Part shown: one piece after another, positions 8,229 to 18,904 of the stretch
Layout: each line of letters starts with the position of its first letter
Position numbering within the stretch: the first letter of the stretch is position 1
Program-made: the position numbers and the translations under genes
Source: Acidobacteriota bacterium
GTDB lineage: Bacteria; Acidobacteriota; Blastocatellia; RBC074
DNA: 64,000 nucleotides
Assembly: GCA_016789605.1 (NCBI GenBank)
Contig: JAEUQO010000247.1
Location: 1 to 64,000, forward strand
Reading direction: 5' to 3'
The notes under the pieces: model-generated
The model's database searches: none
What the model was told of the DNA's origin: nothing
Seen by the model: the letters and a program-made list of their open reading frames with translations, nothing else

Positions 8229-9236
8229 TTACACTTCGTTAAACCGCACCATACGTTGCCGGTCTTCGTCCCACAATTTCAAGCCTGCGCTGCGCAAACT
8301 GGTGCGCATCGTCAAGACTTTGACTTCCTGCGATAGAGGCGTCTTCTTGTGGCAATCTTCCAATTTGTAGTTGGGAATCTTCGGGCTCAGATGGTGGATG
8401 TGGTGGAAGCCGATGTTGCCCGAAAACCATTGCAATACACGCGGCAGTTTGAAATACGAACTGCCCATCAAGGCCGCTGTCGCATAATCCCACTCGCCGC
8501 CGCGCTGCCAATAAGTGCCTTCGTATTGGTGCTGGACGTAAAACAGCCAAACTCCCGCCGCGCCTGAAATCATAAACGTCGGCAACCAGATTGAAACCAC
8601 CGCCTTAATGCCGATCAGATACGACAACAAAACCCAAACCGAAACCACTGCCAGATTGGTCAAATACACCCCATTGCGTTCACGTTTGCCGGCATGTTTC
8701 CCCACCAAACGAGAATTCAACCCAAAGATGACAAACGGACCGATCAGCAACATCACCAACGAATTGCGATAGATACGGTAGGAAAAGCGGCCCCACGGCG
8801 AAAGCGCTTTGTATTCGGCGACGGTCAACGTCGTAATGTCGCCCACACCGCGCCGCGCCAAATCTCCCGAGGTTGCGTGATGGATAGCGTGTTCGTGACG
8901 CCATTGATAATACGGAATCAGCGTGACAAAACCGCACAACGTGCCAACCAAATCATTGGCGCGCGCAGATTTGAAAAAGGAACCGTGCCCGCAATCGTGT
9001 TGAATGATGAACAGGCGCGTCACCAATCCCGCCGTCGGAAACGCCAACAACATCGTCAGCCAATAAGAAACGGATAAGCTCAAATACATCGCGTAATAAA
9101 GCGCAACGAGCGGCAGGAAGGTATTGCAAATTTGCAGGATGCTGCGCGTGAGGTCGGGGGTTTGATATTCCTTGACCAAGTCCTGCCAGCGCGGGGGCGT
9201 GGCAGTAGATTTGATAACGTTTGCGTCGTATTTCAT
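8229..9236 (-). CDS. Membrane fatty acid desaturase
   Basis: This 335-residue integral membrane protein has the three histidine boxes of di-iron desaturases: HDCGHGSFF (about residue 80), HEHAIHH (about 115) and HHIHH (about 275). Hydrophobic segments lie at about 38-75 and 155-230. It should introduce a double bond into membrane acyl chains using electrons from ferredoxin or cytochrome b5-type donors. The sequence resembles delta-12/omega-6 type bacterial desaturases, but regiospecificity cannot be read from sequence. The ATG at 9236 has an AGGAG 8 nt upstream. It is divergent from the DUF4139 gene across 350 nt. Confidence 0.9.
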   Translation of the reverse strand: MKYDANVIKSTATPPRWQDLVKEYQTPDLTRSILQICNTFLPLVALYYAMYLSLSVSYWLTMLLAFPTAGLVTRLFIIQHDCGHGSFFKSARANDLVGTLCGFVTLIPYYQWRHEHAIHHATSGDLARRGVGDITTLTVAEYKALSPWGRFSYRIYRNSLVMLLIGPFVIFGLNSRLVGKHAGKRERNGVYLTNLAVVSVWVLLSYLIGIKAVVSIWLPTFMISGAAGVWLFYVQHQYEGTYWQRGGEWDYATAALMGSSYFKLPRVLQWFSGNIGFHHIHHLSPKIPNYKLEDCHKKTPLSQEVKVLTMRTSLRSAGLKLWDEDRQRMVRFNEV

Positions 9237-9586
9237 TCACTGTCTCCTGGAAATTGTTCGTCGGGGGGCACCCAAAACCATCTGGTAATTCGCAAATGCC
9301 AAACCCAAAATTCTACCGAGATGGTACGTGCTCACCTGCGCAGCGACAACCTGAGAATCCCACTTAACCGCTTGTTTTGACAGGTATTACGAAACTTTTA
9401 CAAAGCGCGGCAGAGAGCTGTCTCCCCGCCGCTGGGCGATAGACAATTGCGATATCTATTTGCTGCAAGTCCCCTGTGGGTCGCCGTTCTTCCTTCGCTG
9501 CGGATGAAGTAGACAGTAAACCAACCTAGCCAAATGTCACTCACGACCCCGACCTAAGGTTTCTTTGTTTTTACGCAGGAGGTTTT
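9237..9586. other. Divergent intergenic region
   Basis: This 350-nt region separates the desaturase (minus) from the DUF4139 gene (plus). It must hold promoters for both, but I see no convincing -35/-10 pair, operator palindrome or small ORF. An AGGAGG at about 9577-9582 is the Shine-Dalgarno of the plus-strand gene. Confidence 0.4.
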
Positions 9587-11929
9587 ATGAAGAAGCATCT
9601 ATTGGTGTGTCTGGCCGCAGTGTGTCTCGCATTCACGCTCAGCCTGTTTGGACAAGCGCAAACCGACAACAATCCGCCACCGCTCAAACGCGTCACGCTT
9701 TACAAACACGGCGTAGGCTATTTCGAGCGCCAAGGCAAAATCAGCGGCGACAGTCAGGTCAGTTTTCTGTTCGACGCAGCGCAAATGAACGATGTGCTCA
9801 AATCCCTGGTCGTGCTCGATCTCAACAAAGGCAAAATCTCGTCTGTCACCTTTGACTCAGCCAAACCCGTCGAACGTCGGCTGGATGAATTTGGCATCAA
9901 TTTGGACAGCAGCAATCAGTTTGGGCTGACCAGCTTGCTCGGACAACTGAAAGGCGCGCGCGTCGAAATCCGTTCGGGCGCTGCCGCTGTGCAACCGCTC
10001 ACGGGCGCAATCGTCGGCATCGAAAAACGCGCTCGCTTGCAAGGCGCAGAAAAAACCGAGTTGCAGGAATTGGTATTGATCAGTGATGGCGGCGAATTGC
10101 GCAGCATCGCGCTGGATCAAATTCGCGGCATCAAATTGCTTGACGCCAAAATCCGCGAAGACCTGGATCAATACCTGGGCATCTTGCAATCCACGATTCA
10201 CAAAAACCTGCGCAAGCTGACCATCTCTGCCAACGGCGAAGGCACGCGCGATCTGTTTGTCAGCTATGTTGTCGAGGCCCCGATCTGGAAAACCACTTAT
10301 CGCGTAGTGCTCGACGCCAAGGCAAAACCGTTTTTGCAGGGTTGGGCCGTGGTTGACAACGTGCAGGATGAGGATTGGAACGACGTCACGCTCTCGCTGG
10401 TTTCGGGCGCGCCGATTTCGTTCATTCAGGATTTACAGCAGCCGCGCTACAAAAAACGGCCGGTCATCGGCATGCCCGAAGACATTTCTGTCGCGCCCAC
10501 AACTCCGCAAGCCGCCGCAGGCACAACGCTCGGATTTGTCGGACGCGGCGGCGGCAGCCTGACCGGCGTGGTCACGGACGGACAAGGAGCGGTAATTCGG
10601 AATGCGCTGATCCGCGTCACGCAAAATGGCACTGGGGCACAACTGACCGCTAACACTGATGCAGAAGGCCGCTATCAATTGCGTGGCCTGCCCGCCGGAA
10701 CCTACCAAATCCGCGCAGAAAGCACCGGTTTCAAAAGCAACACGCTGGAACGCGTCCATCTGGCCTCTGGTTCTTTGGCGCAAAACAACTTCACCCTCGA
10801 AGTCGGCTCGGTCAGCGAAAGTGTCTCTGTTGTTTCTGATAGGGCGATCAATGGCCGCAACGCATTCAATCTGGCGAAGCTTTCTGCCGGAGCAGTCATG
10901 CGCGAAGAAGATTCCGGCGTCGAAGCCGATGTTGACACACAAGACATCGGCGAATTGTTTGAATATCGGATCGGACATCCAGTCACGATCAAGCGCAATA
11001 GCTCTGCCTTGATTCCGATTTTGCAAAATCCCATCGAAGGCGAATCGGTGTCTCTCTACAATCAGGAAGTCCGCGAGCAAAATCCGATGAGCGCGCTGTA
11101 TTTGCACAACACGACCAACCTGACGCTCGAAAGCGGCCCGCTGACCATCATCGAAAACGACACTTATGCCGGTGAAGCGCTGCTGGGACGCGTCAAACCC
11201 GGCGAAAAACGCTTTATCACCTATGCCGTGGATTTGGGCTGCCGCGTCACGGTCGAAGAAGATGAAGAAGACCAAAAAGCTTTTCGCACCGAAATGCTGA
11301 ATGGCGAATTGCGCGTGCATTATCAGCAAACCAAAACCACCACCTACGCGCTAAACAATCTGACCAACCGCGTCAAAACCGTGTATCTCGAACATCCGTA
11401 CGACAACGACAGCAAGTGGCGTTTGGTCAAAACCGCCAAACCGATCGAAACAACCGAGAAATATCACCGTTTCAAAGTAACCGTGCCGCCCAACCAAACC
11501 ACCCAATTTGTCATTACCGAAGAGCTGCCCGAAGTCAGCACCTTTGCCATTTCGAACATCACGACCAATGACATCCAGATTTACGTGAAATCGAATTACC
11601 TGACGCCCCAAATGAAACAGGCGCTGGAAGGCATCACCGAAACCAAAGCGCAATTGGTGCAACTGGCAACACAGCTCGGCGAAAAACAAACAGAAATCAA
11701 CACCATCGCCAAAGACCAGGAACGCATGCGCGAAAATCTGCGTGCGCTGGGCAAAACCGAAGAAGAAAAACAACTTGTGCAACGGTACGTCGGCAAAATC
11801 TCGCAAGGCGAAGACCAGCTCGAACGGTTGCGGCAGGAAGAAAAACGTCTGCGCAGCGAACGCGAAGCATTACAACGACAGCTCGATGACCGCATACGCA
11901 AACTGAGTTTCGATCATCGGCCCAATTAA
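9587..11929 (+). CDS. Secreted DUF4139-like protein with carboxypeptidase-regulatory-like insert
   Basis: This 780-residue protein has a signal peptide (1-24). Residues about 33-300 match the N-terminal part of DUF4139-type proteins ([51 protein letters not shown]). After a Gly-rich linker, residues about 322-410 form a carboxypeptidase-regulatory-like beta domain ([52 protein letters not shown]). The DUF4139 part then resumes ([20 protein letters not shown], about residue 456). The C-terminus (about 685-770) is a charged coiled coil. The inserted domain resembles the N-terminal plugs of acidobacterial TonB-dependent transporters. Function is unknown; a cell-surface role is inferred. Confidence 0.78.
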   Translation: MKKHLLVCLAAVCLAFTLSLFGQAQTDNNPPPLKRVTLYKHGVGYFERQGKISGDSQVSFLFDAAQMNDVLKSLVVLDLNKGKISSVTFDSAKPVERRLDEFGINLDSSNQFGLTSLLGQLKGARVEIRSGAAAVQPLTGAIVGIEKRARLQGAEKTELQELVLISDGGELRSIALDQIRGIKLLDAKIREDLDQYLGILQSTIHKNLRKLTISANGEGTRDLFVSYVVEAPIWKTTYRVVLDAKAKPFLQGWAVVDNVQDEDWNDVTLSLVSGAPISFIQDLQQPRYKKRPVIGMPEDISVAPTTPQAAAGTTLGFVGRGGGSLTGVVTDGQGAVIRNALIRVTQNGTGAQLTANTDAEGRYQLRGLPAGTYQIRAESTGFKSNTLERVHLASGSLAQNNFTLEVGSVSESVSVVSDRAINGRNAFNLAKLSAGAVMREEDSGVEADVDTQDIGELFEYRIGHPVTIKRNSSALIPILQNPIEGESVSLYNQEVREQNPMSALYLHNTTNLTLESGPLTIIENDTYAGEALLGRVKPGEKRFITYAVDLGCRVTVEEDEEDQKAFRTEMLNGELRVHYQQTKTTTYALNNLTNRVKTVYLEHPYDNDSKWRLVKTAKPIETTEKYHRFKVTVPPNQTTQFVITEELPEVSTFAISNITTNDIQIYVKSNYLTPQMKQALEGITETKAQLVQLATQLGEKQTEINTIAKDQERMRENLRALGKTEEEKQLVQRYVGKISQGEDQLERLRQEEKRLRSEREALQRQLDDRIRKLSFDHRPN

Positions 11930-11974
11930 CCCGGCAAACGCCCCCGACACGTCCATCACTTCTTATTCTGCGTT

Positions 11975-12020
11975 GTTCATTGTCCGGCAAGAAAGCTTCT
12001 TGATTTGCCGGACAATGAAC
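11975..12020. terminator. Hairpin after the DUF4139 gene
   Basis: A perfect 16-bp inverted repeat (11975-11990 and 12005-12020) encloses a 14-nt loop and starts 46 nt after the stop. No strong T-run follows, so an intrinsic terminator is likely but not certain. Confidence 0.65.
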
Positions 12021-12156
12021 TCAGCGCAAGTAAGAACTGAAAATGTGTCGCGGCAAAAACAGATTGGCACGAAAAAGTGCGTCTCACGACGTGCTTTCGT
12101 TCGTAATTATCGGTGAGGCTGGCGGGTGACATCCTGAAGACCAACAAAAAAATGAT

Positions 12157-12226
12157 TGAACGCTCATTCAGCGAAAATCGAATAACTGTCTGACCGGTCA
12201 ACTAATTAACTTGACCCGCCGGTCAG
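12157..12226. promoter_or_regulatory. Palindromic operator-like cluster upstream of the array
   Basis: TGAA-N6-TTCA lies at 12157-12170. The perfect palindrome TGACCGGTCA is at 12191-12200, and TGACC-N4-GGTCA at 12212-12225. Four TGACC/GGTCA half-sites within 35 nt resemble TetR-family operator architecture. TTGAAC at 12156-12161 could be a -35 element, with an AT-rich -10 near 12180-12185. No regulator gene is adjacent. Confidence 0.4.
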
Positions 12227-12376
12227 AATCCCGCGAAGTCCTTGAAATGCTTGGACAAAACGGCTTGACAGTCGTTTTCTTTGCCCGTAAATTCCGCGCC
12301 GGAGCCGTTGCTTGCCTCGGTTCCTGTTTGTGCATCATCTACTTCGACCACACATGCCAGAGAAGGAGTTTTCCTA

Positions 12377-14035
12377 ATGCCGCGAAGAAGTCTCTCCTTG
12401 ACCATCGCCGCCGCGATTTGTCTCACTGTCGGTTTGCTGCTGACCAGCAACAGCAGTGCAGTCAACAAATCTGCCGCAAAAGGCGTGACGTTTAGCAAAG
12501 ACATTGCGCCGATCTTCAACAAGAATTGCGCTGAGTGTCATCGTCCCGGCGAGAGCGCGCCGTTTTCGACCTTGAATTACAAGGACGTGCGCCCCTGGGC
12601 CAAATCCATCAAAGAAAAAGTTGCCAACCGCACCATGCCGCCCTGGCACGCTGATCCGCACGCCGGAGAATTCAGCAACAACCGTTCGCTGTCGCAAAAA
12701 GAAATTGACGCGATCGTGGCCTGGGTTGACGGAGGCGCTGCCGAAGGCAATCCCAAGGATCTGCCGCCTGCGCCCAAATTTACCGAAGGCTGGAACATCA
12801 ACACGCCGGACGTGGTGATTCCGATTCCGGAAGAATACAGCTACAAAGCGGGCGCGGATGAATATCAGTATTTCGACGTGTCGACGAATTTCACGGAAGA
12901 CAAATACATCTCAATGGCCGAAGCCCGGCCCGGCAATCGCAAAATCGTTCACCACATCATCGCTTTCATCGTGCCGCCCGGTCAGCCCAACATGGGCAAA
13001 ATGACTGCGGACCAGCGCTACAAAGCGATGGAAGCGCAACTCAAGAACTCGCCGTTCTATCGTGACGGTTTCCTGATGCGCATGAAACCCGAGCAACCGG
13101 TCGAAGACGACGGTTGTGCGGAAGGCGCACGTCGTGGCGGTACTGACAACCTGCTTGTCGGCTATGCGCCCGGACGTAACGCTGACATTTACGCGCCTGG
13201 CACGGCACGCAAAGTTCCGGCGGGCTCTTCGATTCGCTTCCAAATTCACTATTCCAACCAAACCTTGAGCGGAAACGCTGTGGAAAAAGACCGCTCCATG
13301 GTTGGTTTGGTGTTCGCCAAGGAACCGCCGCAACGGCTGGTCACCACCAATTCCATTGGCAACATGTTCTTCAAGATTCCGGCGGGTGCTGAAAATCACC
13401 GCGTGACGGCGTGCCGCACACTGCGCCGCGATACGACGCTTTATGGTCTTGAACCGCACATGCATTTGCGCGGCAAATCTATGGAATACAAGGCCTACTA
13501 TCCGGATGGAAAGTCGGAAGTGCTGCTGAGCGTGTCGAAATACGATTTCGCCTGGCAGACCAACTACATCCTGAAAGAGCCGAAGCGTTTGCCCAAAGGC
13601 AGCCGCATTATGGTCACGGCGTATTTCGACAATTCGGCGAAGAACAAATTCAATCCTGATCCGACCAAGGACGTTCGTTATGGAGAACCGACCTATGACG
13701 AAATGATGCTGGGCTTCGTGGATTACGTGACGGAAATGCCGCCGCTGGCACAGGTGGATCCGAAAGTCCTGGATTCTTACACCGGCAAATATGAAGTGAT
13801 GCCGGGCATCTTTGCCAATGTCACGCGCGAAGGCAGTTCCCTGTTCGTGACGATTCCGATGCGCAGCCGCATGGAATTCTATCCGACGTCGGACACGCAG
13901 TTTGCACTCAAGAATGGCGATGCGGATTTGCTGATTGTCAAAAACGACAAGGGCGAAGTGGTCGAAGCTGTCATCGGCCAAACGCGTGCCAAACGCGTCA
14001 AAGACGCAACTCCTTCGGCTGGCAGCGGACAATAA
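12377..14035 (+). CDS. Secreted heme c / copper monooxygenase-like protein 1, with extra C-terminal domain
   Basis: This 552-residue protein has a signal peptide at 1-28. The c-type heme motif CAECH is at 51-55, followed by MPPWHADP, whose Met could be the axial ligand. The remainder follows the peptidylglycine/dopamine monooxygenase (copper type II) layout. HH in IVHHIIAF and H in FQIHYSN are candidate CuH ligands. HMH in EPHMHLRGK and M in YDEMMLGF are candidate CuM ligands. Unlike its paralogs it carries about 90 extra residues at the C-terminus (from VDPKVLDSYTGKYEV) that resemble a DUF3471 beta domain. It is the first gene of a five-gene tandem array. The ATG at 12377 has AGGAG upstream. 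The substrate is unknown; a periplasmic oxidation is inferred. Confidence 0.8.
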   Translation: MPRRSLSLTIAAAICLTVGLLLTSNSSAVNKSAAKGVTFSKDIAPIFNKNCAECHRPGESAPFSTLNYKDVRPWAKSIKEKVANRTMPPWHADPHAGEFSNNRSLSQKEIDAIVAWVDGGAAEGNPKDLPPAPKFTEGWNINTPDVVIPIPEEYSYKAGADEYQYFDVSTNFTEDKYISMAEARPGNRKIVHHIIAFIVPPGQPNMGKMTADQRYKAMEAQLKNSPFYRDGFLMRMKPEQPVEDDGCAEGARRGGTDNLLVGYAPGRNADIYAPGTARKVPAGSSIRFQIHYSNQTLSGNAVEKDRSMVGLVFAKEPPQRLVTTNSIGNMFFKIPAGAENHRVTACRTLRRDTTLYGLEPHMHLRGKSMEYKAYYPDGKSEVLLSVSKYDFAWQTNYILKEPKRLPKGSRIMVTAYFDNSAKNKFNPDPTKDVRYGEPTYDEMMLGFVDYVTEMPPLAQVDPKVLDSYTGKYEVMPGIFANVTREGSSLFVTIPMRSRMEFYPTSDTQFALKNGDADLLIVKNDKGEVVEAVIGQTRAKRVKDATPSAGSGQ

Positions 14036-14064
14036 ACCGTCGTCGGCAATTTGTTCCAACCTTA

Positions 14065-14103
14065 AGCACAGACTGCGATTCGTTTCGACTCGCAGTCTGT
14101 GCT
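14065..14103. terminator. Hairpin between array genes 1 and 2
   Basis: A perfect 14-bp stem (14065-14078 with 14090-14103) and an 11-nt loop lie 30 nt after the stop. It is followed by GCATTTC rather than a clean T-run, so it may only partly terminate or may stabilise the upstream mRNA. Confidence 0.6.
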
Positions 14104-14264
14104 GCATTTCGGGTCACTGTATTCTCGCGTGTAAAACGGTCTGAAGCGTCGCCAACATCTCTCGCAAGGCAGCGTCTTTGGGCCACGGGCAACCAGACTT
14201 GAAGGTGAGAACCTCTCGCTCGCTCTCCCGCTCACCCTCTCAACTTCAAGGAAAGGTGATAACC

Positions 14265-15686
<1,422 letters not shown>

Positions 15687-15822
15687 TGCGCGCTCACGCG
15701 TAATGTGCGACGTCAGGTCAGCCCGTGACTCTCCCGCTGGCTGGCCTGACACTCGCCACAACCGCGTAACCAGGCGCGTACGATTCAACGTTCGACCATT
15801 TCATAGCAAGGAGTTCCAAGCC

Positions 15823-17262
15823 GTGTTGCGCACCCTGACCATTCTCTGCTCGCTTGCAACGGCTTTTGTCGCCAGCCTGTGCTTACTTCCTGCAGGCAGC
15901 GCAAACAGTCCGGCCAAAACCGTCACGTTTAGCAAAGACGTGGCGCCGATCTTCCACAAGAATTGCACCGAATGCCATCGCGCAGGCGAAGCCGCGCCGT
16001 TCTCGACCATGACCTACAAGGAAGTGCGTCCTTGGGCCAAATCCATCAAGGAAAAGGTCGTCAACCGCGAAATGCCGCCCTGGCACGCTGATCCGCACAT
16101 TGGACAGTGGGCCAATGATCGGCGCTTGAACCAGACTGAGATTGAAACCATTGTGTCCTGGGTCAACGCGGGCGCTCCTGAAGGCAATCCCAAAGACTTG
16201 CCGCCCGCACCCAAATTCACCGACGGCTGGTCCATTGGCAAACCCGATGTCGTGATTCCGATGCCCAAAGAGTACCAGCTCAAACCAGGCGCACCGGATG
16301 AAATCCAGTACTTCGAAGTTGATCCTGGTTTCAAGGAAGACGTTTGGGTGCAATTGGCTGAAGCCCGTCCCGGCAATCGTCGCATCGTGCATCACATCAT
16401 TGCGTTTGTGAAACCGCCGTCACCGCAGGCCAACGCGCCCAAAATGTCGCCGGAACAGATGAAGAAGATGCGCGAGCATATGGAAAAGAACCTGATCTTT
16501 TATGAGGACAATTCGCTGACCAAGGTCAAAGCCGATGTTCCGGTATATGACGACGGTTGTGCCACACCCAGTGGCGGCGGCGGCGTGTTTCGCGACGGCA
16601 GCGGATCGGATGACGGAGGTTCGTTGTTGGCCGGATATGCGCCCGGAATGAATCAGGCCAATTGGCCCACAGGCACGGTCAAAAAGATTCCCGCAGGCTC
16701 AAAGCTGATTTTCCAGATGCACTATTCGACCTTCCTCGGTGTAACCGGCGAAGAAAAAGACCTTTCGTCGGTTGGGCTGATTCTGGCCAAAGCGCCGCCA
16801 ACCAAAGAACTGAAAACCAAAGGCATCGCCAATCACTATTTCAAAATCCCGGCGGGCGCGGAAAACCATACGGCCACCGCTTGTTGGACAGTGCGCGAAG
16901 ACATGCATTTCGTCACGTTTATGCCGCACCTGCACATGCGCGGCAGTTCGATGAAGTTCGAGGCGTTTTATCCCGACGGACGCAAAGAAGTGCTCTGTAA
17001 CGTGCCGAAATATGACTTCAACTGGCAGATCGTCTATTACGCCAAGAATCCCATCGCCATTCCCAAAGGCACGAAAATTCTGGTCACCACGACTTGGGAC
17101 AATTCGGCCAAAAACAAATTCAATCCCGATCCGAAAAAAGACATTCGTTGGGGCGACCCGACCTACGAAGAGATGACCATCGGCTGGATTGATTACACTG
17201 TGGATGGCAAACCGCTGAAACCGGCGGCAGCGTCTGGCAGCGGCAGCGGCGAGAATCAATAA
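15823..17262 (+). CDS. Secreted heme c / copper monooxygenase-like protein 3 (GTG start)
   Basis: The protein is 479 residues from a GTG at 15823 (AAGGAG 9 nt upstream), giving the signal peptide VLRTLTILCSLATAFVASLC with cleavage near GSA. An ATG at 15703 is far upstream and adds non-signal sequence. The heme motif is CTECHRAGE. Copper-site motifs are IVHHIIAF, FQMHYST, MPHLHMRGS and YEEMTIGW, all ligands kept. A Gly/Ser-rich segment (PSGGGGVFRDGSGSDDGGS) near residue 250 is unlike the paralogs. It is third in the array, 136 nt after gene 2. Confidence 0.8.
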   Translation: MLRTLTILCSLATAFVASLCLLPAGSANSPAKTVTFSKDVAPIFHKNCTECHRAGEAAPFSTMTYKEVRPWAKSIKEKVVNREMPPWHADPHIGQWANDRRLNQTEIETIVSWVNAGAPEGNPKDLPPAPKFTDGWSIGKPDVVIPMPKEYQLKPGAPDEIQYFEVDPGFKEDVWVQLAEARPGNRRIVHHIIAFVKPPSPQANAPKMSPEQMKKMREHMEKNLIFYEDNSLTKVKADVPVYDDGCATPSGGGGVFRDGSGSDDGGSLLAGYAPGMNQANWPTGTVKKIPAGSKLIFQMHYSTFLGVTGEEKDLSSVGLILAKAPPTKELKTKGIANHYFKIPAGAENHTATACWTVREDMHFVTFMPHLHMRGSSMKFEAFYPDGRKEVLCNVPKYDFNWQIVYYAKNPIAIPKGTKILVTTTWDNSAKNKFNPDPKKDIRWGDPTYEEMTIGWIDYTVDGKPLKPAAASGSGSGENQ

Positions 17263-17269
17263 ATTCGTA

Positions 17270-17301
17270 GGGGCAGGGCGAATGATCATCCGCCCTGCCC
17301 C
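17270..17301. terminator. GC-rich hairpin between array genes 3 and 4
   Basis: A perfect 11-bp stem (17270-17280 with 17291-17301) and a 10-nt loop begin 8 nt after the gene 3 stop. There is no T-run, so it may be an attenuator or mRNA-stability element rather than a full terminator. Confidence 0.5.
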
Positions 17302-17363
17302 GTTATGACCAACCAAGCAACGACTGATCTGAAGACCTAAACCTACTCCCTAGCAAGAGGTGA

Positions 17364-18620
17364 ATGATGAAGAGAAAAGCAATTTTGTTGGTGACGGCGT
17401 TGGCGCTTTGTGGCGCCATAACATTGTCAACGACCAACGCGAATCGCACCGAACCCGCGCCTAAAAACGTCACATTCAGCAAAGACGTTGCGCCGATTCT
17501 GTTCAAAAGCTGCGCCGAATGTCATCGGCCCGGCGAAATCGCGCCGTTTTCGGTGTTGAGTTACAAAGACGTGCGCCCCTGGGCCAAGTCCATCAAAGAA
17601 CAGGTTGTCAGCAAAGAAATGCCGCCCTGGCACGCTGACGAAAAACACGGCCAGTGGCTGAATGACCGCCGCTTGTCAGGTAAAGAGATCGAAACCATCA
17701 CCGCCTGGGTAGACGGCGGAGCCAAAGAAGGCAATCCGAAAGAAATGCCCGCAGCCCCGAAATTTCCTGATGGCTGGGCAATTGGCCAACCCGACGAAAC
17801 CTTTTCCATCTCGGAACAAACCGTTCCGGCCACAGGCGTAGTGGCGTATCAGTACCTGACCGTTCCGACGAATTTCAAAGAAGACCGCTGGATTACCGCC
17901 GCCGAAATTCGCAGCACGGGCCGTGCCGCCGTGCATCACGTGATCGTTTTCATCCAAGACCCGAAAAACGCATCACGCACCGATGGCAACTTGCTCGCGG
18001 GATTTGCTCCCGGCGAACAGCCTGCGCGCTTTTTGCCCGGCCACGCTAAGAAAGTTCCCGCAGGTTCAATTCTGCGCTTCCAGATGCATTACACGCCCAA
18101 CGGCACGGCCACCAAAGACGTCACGACTATCGGTTTGAAATATGCCAAGGAAGCGCCCAAGCATCAGGTCTTCACGCGTCCGGTGTTGAACATGCGCTTT
18201 ACGATTCCGGCGGGCGCGCCCAATCACGAAGTCAAATCCACCTACGTGTTTAACGAAGAAGCCCACGTTGTCAGCTTCATGCCGCATATGCACTTGCGCG
18301 GCAAAGATTTCGAGGTCAAAGCCATCTATCCCGACGGCACCTCGAAAATCCTGCTGAACGTACCGAAATACGACTTCAACTGGCAAACCTATTACGTGCC
18401 CAAAGAACCGGTGGCGATTCCCAAAGGCACAAAGATCGAATGCACGGCGCATTACGACAACTCAGCGAACAACAAGTTCAACCCTGATCCCACCAAAGAC
18501 GTGAAATGGGGCGATCAAACCTGGGAAGAAATGATGATCGGCTGGCTGAGCTATTACTACGACGGCAGCAACAGCGCCAAACCGATGGCCGCCAGCAGTT
18601 CTTCCGGCGGTCAGCAATAA
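17364..18620 (+). CDS. Secreted heme c / copper monooxygenase-like protein 4 (short form)
   Basis: This 418-residue protein has a signal peptide at 1-25. It keeps the heme motif CAECHRPGE and the copper motifs AVHHVIVF, FQMHYTP, MPHMHLRGK and WEEMMIGW. It lacks the roughly 60-residue insert (the KMEKE/RDGFL segment) found between the first and second His motifs in genes 1-3, so it is the most compact complete member. Two ATGs (17364 and 17367) follow GAGG; either could be used. The C-terminus is Ser/Gly-rich. It is fourth in the array. Confidence 0.82.
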   Translation: MMKRKAILLVTALALCGAITLSTTNANRTEPAPKNVTFSKDVAPILFKSCAECHRPGEIAPFSVLSYKDVRPWAKSIKEQVVSKEMPPWHADEKHGQWLNDRRLSGKEIETITAWVDGGAKEGNPKEMPAAPKFPDGWAIGQPDETFSISEQTVPATGVVAYQYLTVPTNFKEDRWITAAEIRSTGRAAVHHVIVFIQDPKNASRTDGNLLAGFAPGEQPARFLPGHAKKVPAGSILRFQMHYTPNGTATKDVTTIGLKYAKEAPKHQVFTRPVLNMRFTIPAGAPNHEVKSTYVFNEEAHVVSFMPHMHLRGKDFEVKAIYPDGTSKILLNVPKYDFNWQTYYVPKEPVAIPKGTKIECTAHYDNSANNKFNPDPTKDVKWGDQTWEEMMIGWLSYYYDGSNSAKPMAASSSSGGQQ

Positions 18621-18646
18621 CGCGGCTCAGCCACGGCGTTTTTTCG

Positions 18647-18730
18647 CATAGGCCGCCCGGGCAACGGACGCGTCGCTTCGCGACCAACAATCGTGAAACG
18701 ACGTTGAATCCCACGCTTCGGCGGCCTATG
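18647..18730. repeat. Long-loop inverted repeat after array gene 4
   Basis: CATAGGCCGCC near 18648-18658 pairs with GGCGGCCTATG at about 18720-18730. The roughly 60-nt loop itself contains shorter pairings. It lies between gene 4 and the 34-codon ORF and may act as a terminator or processing site. Confidence 0.45.
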
Positions 18731-18749
18731 CTGTTTGCGGAATCGAATT

Positions 18750-18854
18750 ATGCGCAACGAAAAATTCGTCAAGACCGTGCTCTGGGTGATCGTGCTGCTG
18801 GTTGTCGCCGGTCTGCTATTGCCGCTCGTCACGTCACTGTTCGGTCTTTTCTAG
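18750..18854 (+). CDS. 34-residue single-pass membrane peptide
   Basis: The ATG at 18750 and TAG at 18852 enclose MRNEKFVKTVLW followed by a hydrophobic run VIVLLVVAGLLLPLV and a short FGLF tail. The layout is a charged N-terminus and one membrane helix, as in many small bacterial membrane proteins. The upstream ribosome site is weak (GCGGA). It sits in a 284-nt gap between array genes 4 and 5. It could be a membrane subunit or regulator for the neighbouring proteins, or a standalone small protein. I do not recognise a family; the evidence is only the ORF and its membrane-helix composition. Confidence 0.5.
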   Translation: MRNEKFVKTVLWVIVLLVVAGLLLPLVTSLFGLF

Positions 18855-18904
18855 TCTGAAGTTCAAACAACACATCGGCGTCAACACCTGCACCAGTAAA
18901 CATC

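Larger units (their letters stand above)
11930..12376. other. Intergenic region upstream of the heme/copper protein array
   Basis: This 447-nt region holds the terminator of the DUF4139 gene (11975-12020) and, further right, TGACC/GGTCA palindromes and a TGAA-type palindrome (12157-12226) that could be operators. An AGGAG at 12363-12370 serves the ATG at 12377. No ORF in it looks real. Confidence 0.5.

Noticed and set aside
12911-14107. 398-codon minus-strand ORF opposite array gene 1
   Set aside because: Histidine- and Arg-rich antisense translation with no domain; similar shadows occur opposite each paralog, as expected from their shared sequence.
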